A stretch of 64,000 bases of DNA from Albifimbria verrucaria (lineage: Eukaryota; Ascomycota; Sordariomycetes; Hypocreales; Stachybotryaceae): contig JAHREC010000015.1 in NCBI GenBank assembly GCA_020081605.1, forward strand, positions 186,001-250,000, in the 5' to 3' direction. Positions 57,269 to 64,000 of this stretch are shown here, in pieces. Every line of letters begins with the position of its first letter. The first letter of the stretch is position 1. The notes under the pieces were generated by a model that had not been told where the DNA came from, ran no database searches, and saw nothing but the letters and a program-made list of their open reading frames with translations. The translations under genes and the position numbers were made by a program.

Positions 57269-57349
57269 ATGTGTCCTCATACGAATTGCGTTATTTGTGG
57301 TGGCCAACCAGGGGTGACTAAATGCGGTGGCTGTGGATGTTCAAGTTAG
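57269..57349 (+). CDS. 26-aa cysteine-rich peptide, metallothionein-like
   Basis: From the ATG at 57269 to the TAG at 57347-57349 the frame encodes 26 residues: MCPHTNCVICGGQPG then VTKCGGCGCSS. Six Cys occur as C-x4-C-x2-C and C-x2-C-x-C. Length and Cys/Gly content are like short fungal copper metallothioneins, but the exact Cys spacing is not the classical one. It would bind metal ions in the cytosol if real. The context is AACGATG with a TATA-like element 160 bases before. It may instead be a chance ORF. Confidence 0.4.
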   Translation: MCPHTNCVICGGQPGVTKCGGCGCSS

Positions 57350-57510
57350 ACTGCTAGTTCAGATTGCTCCTATTCCTGTATTTCGGTCTTGATGGTATTG
57401 TCATCCGGAGGATAAATTAACATACTCACACCAAAACTGACACGTGTCCCCTGTCCCATACTCGGCGTGTTTCCGGCTGACTAATTCACACATGCTACAA
57501 TTACCCACAC

Positions 57511-57940
57511 CAATTTACACCAATCTACACCAATCTACACCAATTCACACCAATTCACACCAATTCACACCAATTCACACCAATTCACACCAATTCACAC
57601 CAATTCACACCAATTCACACCAATTCACACCAATTCACACCAATTCACACCAATTCACACCAATTCACACCAATTCACACCAATTCACACCAATTCACAC
57701 CAATTCACACCAATTCACACCAATTCACACCAATTCACACCAATTCACACCAATTCACACCAATTCACACCAATTCACACCAATTCACACCAATTCACAC
57801 CAATTCACACCAATTCACACCAATTCACACCAATTCACACCAATTCACACCAATTCACACCAATTCACACCAATTCACACCAATTCACACCAATTCACAC
57901 CAATTCACACCAATTCACACCAATTCACACCAATTCACAC
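57511..57940. repeat. 10-bp minisatellite, 43 copies
   Basis: The unit CAATTCACAC is repeated without change 40 times (57541-57940), preceded by three variants (CAATTTACAC, then CAATCTACAC twice). The 173-codon ORF across it is a translation of the repeat. The period is close to one DNA helical turn. Confidence 0.95.
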
Positions 57941-58444
57941 CACACAACAACATGCATATTTTTAGTTTTGGCTGCATGCCAAATCACCGACAGGTCAACT
58001 AACCAAATCACGCATGAATGTAGATCAGTGGGACGCCGTCGTATGCGGCCCAATAGAGAAGGCTGAACCCCACCAGAGCTACATTTGCCTCATACAAGCA
58101 ACAGTCAGCTAGCAACGACTACATGATGTATCATTTTACGGAGGATGGCGATCATTATTTTAGGAATCAAGATTGGGGACTTTGCTCTTGAGGTGAACAG
58201 CTTGCACACCAGTTCGCGTTATCTTGATGACTTGTCATCTGAACATGCCTGACAGTTCCAGTAATTACGAACAAGGTTTGCTCACCGGTTCGGTTCAAGC
58301 GAGCTGTACATCGCAATGTGATCGACTGGTCCGACTTACAGTTACCTCATTCTGCAGCTCTTGGGAAACAGTTCATGGAATATGTAGTACGCTGAAGGAA
58401 GCTAGGTGTCGTGAGCATGGCAGCTGTACCCGGAGATCTTCGAG

Positions 58445-58450
58445 TATAAA
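58445..58450 (+). promoter_or_regulatory. TATA box of the 49-aa gene
   Basis: TATAAA, 116 bases before the ATG at 58566, is followed by an A/C-rich leader (CAACACACTCAATCTTC) ending TCAAACATG, the favoured start context of well-expressed fungal genes. Confidence 0.6.
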
Positions 58451-58565
58451 AACCTACGCTTTGGTAACTCAAAAGGACAACACCAACACACTCAATCTTC
58501 TAAATACTTGACCCAAAGCACTCTCATCACCGTTCAAACATTCCCAAACATTCCCAACTTCAAAC

Positions 58566-58715
58566 ATGTCTGCTGGCGAAGTTCAAACCCCAGTCAATAT
58601 GTGTGACTATATCACCAAAAAGCGAGCTGACGGCTCTTCATACAGAGTCAAAACATGGGATTGTGCCAAGACAGATTGCAAGTACTCTGACAGTTACGTT
58701 CCTCCAACAAAGTGA
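58566..58715 (+). CDS. 49-aa small protein, unknown
   Basis: The ATG at 58566 has a strong context and a TATA box 116 bases upstream. The 49 codons encode MSAGEVQTPVNMCDYITKKR, RVKTWDCAKTDCKYSDSYVP and a final PPTK before TGA. Three Cys, many Lys, Asp and Tyr, and no signal peptide or TM segment are seen. A possible intron starts at GTGAAAGT right at the stop and ends TTTTCAG near 58768, so an extended form or a 3'-UTR intron is possible. No family is recognised by name, but promoter and codon use make this one of the more credible genes here. Confidence 0.55.
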   Translation: MSAGEVQTPVNMCDYITKKRADGSSYRVKTWDCAKTDCKYSDSYVPPTK

Positions 58716-58922
58716 AAGTATAGTATAGTCCAATCCCAAATTACTAGGAAGTTCTAATTATTTTCAGCAGGAGTGAAGAAATAGGCTATGGTTCGGGTTC
58801 AAGAGCACCACTCTGGTATTCCGGTACTTCTGTTTATTGCACACTCTTTCAACCAATGTTATTCTTTAGGGCTATATTCACTCCCTCCTCCTGTGTTTCT
58901 TTATTGTATCAACCCACACTCC

Positions 58923-59755
58923 TTATTTCAATCTACTTAATAAAAACTCCTCAAGTTTCGAGAGGCTGAAATAATCGTTTTCATAAGTTGCGTATTGTGC
59001 ATCCTCTAATGACCAGCCAGGAGTGCCGGACTTATCAAGTTCTTCTCCCAGTCGAGTACATGAATCAAAATCGATTATAATAGGCTTGTCATTGGTGTCC
59101 ATCAAAATGTTTCTGGGATTGATGTCGTTATGAATGAGGCCAAGCTTATGCAAGTGCAGGATAGCGTCTTTAATCTCTTGCAGGCAGAGCTTGATATCCA
59201 GGGGCTTCGGATCTGCTAACCTCTGCGCAAGAGTCACCGAGTATCTGATGAAGCAAAGACCGCGGATTCTGCCGTTTTTCTCAATACAGCCTAAGTATTT
59301 GGCAATATTGGGATGGGGATGCTGTAGTAGAAACTCGCATATTTTTACTTCATTCAAGACTTGACTGCTGATGGTTGACTGGTTGTTATTGTCGGTATAA
59401 TGCAGTAGGCTGGGTCGCTTTATGTAGCAGTCCGTTGGTAAAGGCTTGGGAGCTTGTGTTAAGAAAGAATCAAAGACTGGCCATATTCTTTCATCGGGAA
59501 TTCGTTGGACCTCTAACCCATCAGGGTCAATCGCAGATGATAAAGGAATGCGCTTGCTTAGTTTCGAAAAAAGTATTCCTCTGAGTTATTCTTGAGAATG
59601 ATTTTCGTATGGTCAAAGACGACCTCATCGTCTCCTTCTTTAAAGACTTGGGCTCTTTCGCAGATCTCCATGGAGTGGCCAGATCCAACCAAAGTCTGAG
59701 GTTTTACAAAGTTAAGTTCAATTAAAAGTTGGGCGAGACCCACTGCATTGGACAC
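58923..59755 (-). CDS. Small protein kinase-like protein, one homopolymer frameshift
   Basis: The N-terminal frame (59755-59558) includes DEVVFDHTKIILKNNSEEYF. Adding one T to a run (plus A6 at about 59568-59573) joins it without a gap to SKRIPLSSAIDPDGLEVQRI and the frame 59357-58923. The kinase core has EVKICEFLLQHPHPNIAKYL, LCFIRYSVTLAQRL (hinge), LHLHKLGLIHNDINPRNIL (catalytic loop with HND) and IIIDFDSC (DFD in place of DFG). A short C-lobe ends in LSKLEEFLLSRLK. At about 277 residues it is a compact fungal kinase; the atypical HND and DFD loops are common in such families. The 5' limit is a GTG, so the start or a first exon is unresolved. Confidence 0.75.
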
Positions 59756-59873
59756 TTGGACGGATCGGATAAACCGTTATCAGTAGTTGGCAGTTCCAAA
59801 GCGATAAGTTATCAGGCTGTCACGGGCATACTCCGGCTATCATACGAACATGATGGTTGTTGTAGCGCACACG

Positions 59874-61307
59874 TCAGAGCCGGAGTAGGGAAAGCATTAT
59901 TTCAGCTGCGGTGGCCGTACGTAAATGCCTCTCGATACTGATTTTGGGGTTGTTCGAGCCCGGTTTAATGGATGTTATTCGGTTTTTGCCAGACTCAAAT
60001 GGGCCTTCTGGCTTTGCCATCTCCCACTGCAGAGCGTTATCGTCTCGTGTTCTACGCATAAGGACGAAATGTAACCCCGTAGCTCCGACCATCAAGCTGG
60101 ACACAACCCAAGTTAGAGTGAGAAAATGACCGCCTCTCACTCCATAGATACCAAGCTTCTCTCCAATGTCATTAAGTGCATTGATACCACGAGTCAAGGC
60201 TACGGTTATTATAATGCTGGCGATAATGCTGCTGAGTGCAGCCAATAGTGAGCTCGTAAGGCTTACAACGTGAAGCAGCGGAGTTGAGACTAGGAATACG
60301 ACGATGCTACTGGCTATATTCACCAGTATAAAGAGAGTAGTCAGCACAAAGAAGGCAAAAAGCCCTCGTACTACATTGTTCACGGAGTTGATGGCATTTT
60401 GGATTTTTTCCAACCAATCCATATCAGCAATATCCATATCCAGCTTCACTGGACTGATTGAGAGATAAAGATTCAGACTGTCAATAAGGTCTAGACGGTC
60501 TATTGAGCTTGCTTAGTATCCCCTTGAGGCCGGTAAGCTGCAGACTAAGTAGAAGCCCCATAGCCTCTCAGTCATCGTATCAGTACGTGAAAGAACTTCA
60601 AAACTATGGGGTGACAATGATCATCGTGGTGTAGCTATATGTAACGCGGGGCAATGCTGGTACATCTATCATCGGCCAATCTACTACGCCTTCTATGTAT
60701 CTAGTTTTTATACAATTCCAATTGGTCAATTTACTGGTTTGCTACCTAGTCTACAGCTTACCGGCCTCAAGGGGATAAATCCTTAAAAGAGCGTTAGAGT
60801 CCTTACTATTAGATGTTACGTCACTGCATTTCGTGACGTTCAATTCAGCGTCTTGTGCTTCAGAGTTCGACTGGTATGAACCTTCACAGGTCGTCATAAC
60901 ATGGAGCGAGTACCAGTCCGAGATATCCAAAGCATCGACAGCTTTATCCATAACACGGTCGGCCAGACCACTCACCGCATCCGAGAGGTCCTGTTTTACA
61001 TCATCCAAGGCATTGCCAATCTTGCCGAGAGGGCCGTCATCATTGCTCTTAGTGTTCTCCTGGCTATTGGCGTGTTTGCCAACAAAGTCCAGCAAGGTGT
61101 GTCCAATCGCAGACGTGTTCAGCTACCGACGGTCAGCTCGTTCCAGTTAGCAACCAAGAGAGTGCTTACTCTGGCAATGGCATAATCTTCCAAGAAACCC
61201 TCCTTATGTCCGGCAGAGAGGCAAAGAGCGCAGAGGATGACACTGGTAGTTGAGAGTAGCAAAGGCACGATGAGTGCCAGTTTGGCGGCGAGGAATGTTG
61301 CGAGCAT
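59874..61307 (-). CDS. SUR7/PalI-type four-TM membrane protein with MITE in intron 2
   Basis: Exons 61307-61170, 61122-60807 and 60499-59874 sum to 1080 nt, 359 residues with no frame error. The N-terminal TM segment starts MLATFLAAKLALIVPLLL. The loop has DWYSLHVMTTCEGSY and LNVTKCSDV, the CEG...C pattern of SUR7/PalI loops. Three more TM segments follow (LFAFFVLTTLFILVNIASS, then two), with a polar C-terminal tail. Family members sit in the plasma membrane at eisosomes or act in pH sensing. Intron 1 is 47 nt. Intron 2 is 307 nt because a MITE lies between its donor GTAAGG and the branch region TACTAAG; without it the intron would be 48 nt. The kinase gene lies downstream on the same strand and FunK1 upstream. 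Confidence 0.75.
60519..60775. mobile_element. 257-bp MITE with 34-bp TIRs, TA duplication
   Basis: Ends are inverted copies of TCCCCTTGAGGCCGGTAAGC continuing for 34 bp with two mismatches, flanked by TA at 60517-60518 and 60776-60777. TA target and size suit a non-autonomous Tc1/mariner-type element. No coding frame is inside and no second copy was noticed. Each TIR contains GTAAGC and, read inward, CTGYAG, that is, donor and acceptor-like signals. Its TIR start is unlike that of the Fot1 element at 36 kb, so another transposase must have moved it. Confidence 0.85.
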
Positions 61308-61603
61308 TGTTTACGGGGTGGGTGAGTTAAGAAGTGGTGAGAGCATGTGAGGACGGGCAAGCTGGACTTTATATAAGCCGGCATTTTGGGGGACAGATCT
61401 GGGAACAGCCAGGTCAAGTTCAAGTCCCAAGGCCGAGTAAATGGCCCAGCTGCACAATGATCAAAGCAATCGCAATCACAGGTGGCCCTTGTTTTGTCTC
61501 CGCCTAATGTGATGAATTCTTCGCAAATTAGAGACTGTACTGTAAGCAAAAATTGATTCAATTTCAAAGTATACGCGCTGGCTGTAACAACTACCCTCAT
61601 GCT

Positions 61604-64000
61604 CTAAGCTACATCGCTCTTCCGGAGGATCTCCAGCATCTCCAGGTAGAGATTCTCATTCTCCTGTTTCCACCGTCCACCATTGGGGAAGACAACCTTA
61701 CGCAGGTCATTTACTAGCGGAATGAGCGGTTCATAGTACGGTGTGAAATTGTCGGTGACCGTCTTCTTAAAAATCGCCTCATCTGCAATAGTGCCCAGCT
61801 TTAGCTTGGCTAACTCCTCTGTACTCGCAAAGTTCCAATCATCAAACTCCTTGACACTTCTACTCTTTTCTGGCCCATCGTAATGGATGCATATCCAGAA
61901 CAACACCCAGAAAAAAGACTCAAGGTCGTGCATGAAGGAATGCTGTTCGCCTAGGAGCGCTCCGATAGCCATGAAGGCTTTTGTGCCAGTTTTGGCCTTT
62001 GCCCCTGATGCAGTTGCGCGTTGTTTTTCAATAGTTAGGTCAAGATCGTTCACAAATGCAGGCCACGAGGATTGTCCTGATCCTCGTTTATCAGCAGGTT
62101 GTGGATCGAAATATCTCTGTGCAAGAGACCAGCCTTGGACAATAAGGAATGATGACCTTGAATGTGACTTTCTAAGGCTGCTAGGAGAACTGGACGGGAG
62201 CTCGCCGTATAGATTGGCCGTCCCCAATCAGAGGTTACGGTACGCCGATGTTCCCGGTTGGGAACAATATCACCAGCCACTGACTTCGTCGGAGATAGCG
62301 AACAGGATCGCTTGCTGCGTGGGATAGATGCACCGGTTTGGCTGGACGAACGTTTCTGACCAACCACGCTGCTGCGTCCTTGTCGAGATGCTCCGGATAC
62401 CATAATCGGTAGAGGTTTTGTGCGTTCTGGCCGATAATTCGTAGCTCTTGTGACATCCAGTCCTCCACGAACATTGCTTCGGACATCATCGATCACACCA
62501 CGTATCCGCACAGTTTCGTGATGATAATATCGAGCCACATTGATGACTCCTTTGCTGGTCGCTTCACGTAATAACTCGCCCTCATCCTCGCGTTCTGGAA
62601 ATTGCCAGGAGTCCTTGATAACAAGAGGCCGCTGCGGGTATCCTTGGCGATGAGCTTTCCAACAAGTTGTGGCCCGGCCAGCTATGCAAGGTGCACGGTA
62701 TAGCAGCTCATCTAGTATGAGACGTTCTGTTGAATTGTTATCGCGTTTGATCTCGATGAATCGTTGGCCGTCTTCGAACATTTGGATCGTTGGATCAAAG
62801 CCAAGCTCCTCATTATTCATCCAAAGGAACCCAAGAACTGCAAGCACAAACTGCTGCCCATCTTCGTTAATATCGAACTGCTCAGATGCAATCCCTCCAA
62901 CCCTATCAAATTCCCATATCCTCATAAGGGATCCGCAGATGGTAAAGCCGAGGACAAAACGACGACTATCTTGCGCAGCGAGAACTTCTCTTGCGTATGT
63001 GCCAAGGTCAAGCCATGCCTTGGAGGCAGTATCAGCCGCCCGGTTGCTCTTCAACTCTCCTGGAACAAGAATTTGATCCCAGCGGCATCGGGAATCTTTC
63101 CCAGCTTGGGGATCATCCACGAAACCGACATCTAACTTGCGTTCCCCAGTAGAACCATGTATTGGTTTATTAGGCTGTGCTAGAGGCCTTCGTCGGGTTG
63201 GCTGGTTTAACCTGTTGCTCTCTGCGAGACTCGCCAGTTTCTCGCAAAACTCTGCAAACCAGCTCAGGACAGCATCTTGGTTCGCAGTTTGCGGCCATCC
63301 ACGCCAGCCATCGCTGAACAGAGGATCAGTGCCTTCTGTACACTTCTTGAAAACAGCCTCTGAAGCAGCCTCAAGACCATCTACCCTGCCAAAGAATATT
63401 TCCGGAAAGAGTCGAAGGCCAACATATAAGGGACCGAGCTCCATCTTAAGAACTCTATCTACATCTTGTCGGTATTCGGAGGAGTTCGCGAATCCACTTG
63501 TATTATACCGCCAAGGGGTTTGTTGGTGCGAGGATGCGATCGCGGGGGCGGAGTAGTCTCGATAATGAACTCATCGACAAAATTCCAGATCAAGGCGTCA
63601 TCTGGTGTTTCAACAAGGCCGAGCCTCAGAAGTGGTTTAATTCGAGTAAAGTCGAGCTTATCTTTTGCTGCAGCAGAAACGATCTCTCGGACCTTGCTTC
63701 GCAGGTTCCCACGTCCTGTTTTTGACAAGAGCAAGGCTGAGACTCTGCAGGATTGTAGAGCGGCAAAAAAAGTAGTGTAAGGTCTTGGAGGTCTACGCCT
63801 GGTTAGCTAAGTGCCATGAACAACCTGGCTCTCTCACCTTCTAATCCAAGTTGCTCTATTGCGTCCGGTCTGCATGTAATTTCCAGGCCCTCACAGATCG
63901 TATTGAACGAGGTACGAAAGGGACCCAGGCCCTTTCCAATGGGGTGTTGTTTAATCAACCATGGAATCTGCTTGTTCTGCTCCATCGAAAGCGCTTCCAA
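61604..64000 (-). CDS. FunK1-type protein kinase, 5' end beyond the window
   Basis: The 3' frames 63734-63459, 63444-62050 and 62227-61604 form a FunK1 protein. The N-terminal part has RRLGLVETPD-like text (PLLRLGLVETPDDALIWNFV) and ends with the HPIGKGLGPFRTSFN segment at 63803-64000. FunK1 marks include DQILVPGELKSNRAAD, TARRFVLGFTICGSLMRIWE-like RRFVLGFTICGSLMRIWEF, LLHRDISIHNLLINED (catalytic loop, HRD) and, after a shift, DLDLTIEKQR with SFMHDLESFFWVLFWICIHY. One base is missing in CC at 62069-62070 and one near 63501-63508. The segment 63735-63802 holds an unresolved intron or break. FunK1 kinases are fungal-specific, with unknown substrates. Confidence 0.8.

Noticed and set aside
57444..57965. 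173-codon ORF of repeated HTNSHQFTPI-like text
   Set aside because: A 10-bp unit read in three frames gives a ten-residue period automatically; there is no promoter or unique sequence.
60519..60775. MITE read as having destroyed the SUR7-like gene
   Set aside because: An initial reading without the GTAAGG donor gave a stop; with the intron 60500-60806 the gene is intact and its exons sum to a multiple of three.
1..64000. tRNA, rRNA and CRISPR-like arrays
   Set aside because: No cloverleaf B-box/A-box pair, rRNA stretch or spaced repeat array was found; the direct repeats present are gapless minisatellites.

Overview
The window looks like a gene-poor accessory or subtelomere-like region of a filamentous ascomycete (Pezizomycotina, probably Sordariomycetes). 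The evidence is compact genes with 45-70 nt GT-AG introns carrying CTRAY-like branch points, Zn2Cys6 regulators, a SesB/NACHT/WD40 NLR, a FunK1 kinase, Tad1-like LINEs, a Fot1/pogo element and RIP-like C-to-T decay. No housekeeping gene, tRNA, rRNA or CRISPR array was seen. Much of the sequence is relic DNA.

Layout. 1-10 kb: mostly non-coding, with a small unknown gene (2.0 kb), a membrane-protein locus (2.8-3.8 kb), a broken gene of unknown function (4.4-5.0 kb) and a DUF3433 membrane protein (6.2-8.1 kb, minus). 10.4-15.0 kb: a five-exon NLR (alpha/beta hydrolase, NACHT, nine WD40 repeats). 15.4-18.4 kb: a C2H2 relic and a truncated LINE. 18.6-24.1 kb: two head-to-head Zn2Cys6 transcription factors. 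24-30 kb: AT-rich relics, an OrsD-type zinc-finger fragment, a kinase-like pseudogene and a third Zn2Cys6 pseudogene. 30.9-31.2 kb: a small secreted-protein gene. 34.4-35.8 kb: a second kinase-like copy. 36.0-37.9 kb: a structurally complete Fot1-like transposon. 39.4-41.8 kb: a GC-rich Tad1-like LINE. 42-49.4 kb: degenerate OrsD/tyrosine-recombinase-like genes and RIP-eroded piggyBac-type relics. 49.7-56.9 kb: broken genes of unknown function and a 15-bp minisatellite. 57.2-58.7 kb: two very small genes around a 43-copy 10-bp minisatellite. 58.9-64 kb: all on the minus strand, a small protein kinase, an apparently intact SUR7/PalI-type membrane protein with a MITE inside one intron, and a FunK1 kinase that runs off the end.

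Two kinds of damage recur and should be kept apart. Many genes carry single-base length errors in or next to homopolymers, mostly minus 1, within otherwise well-conserved frames; this could be uncorrected read error as easily as real decay. Transposon relics, the third Zn2Cys6 gene and the 55-kb gene instead carry in-frame stops explained by C-to-T changes, as expected of RIP-like mutation. Functional links are inferred only: the NLR is of the class used in fungal self/non-self recognition, and the kinase, SUR7-like and FunK1 genes lie close together without proof of a joint role.
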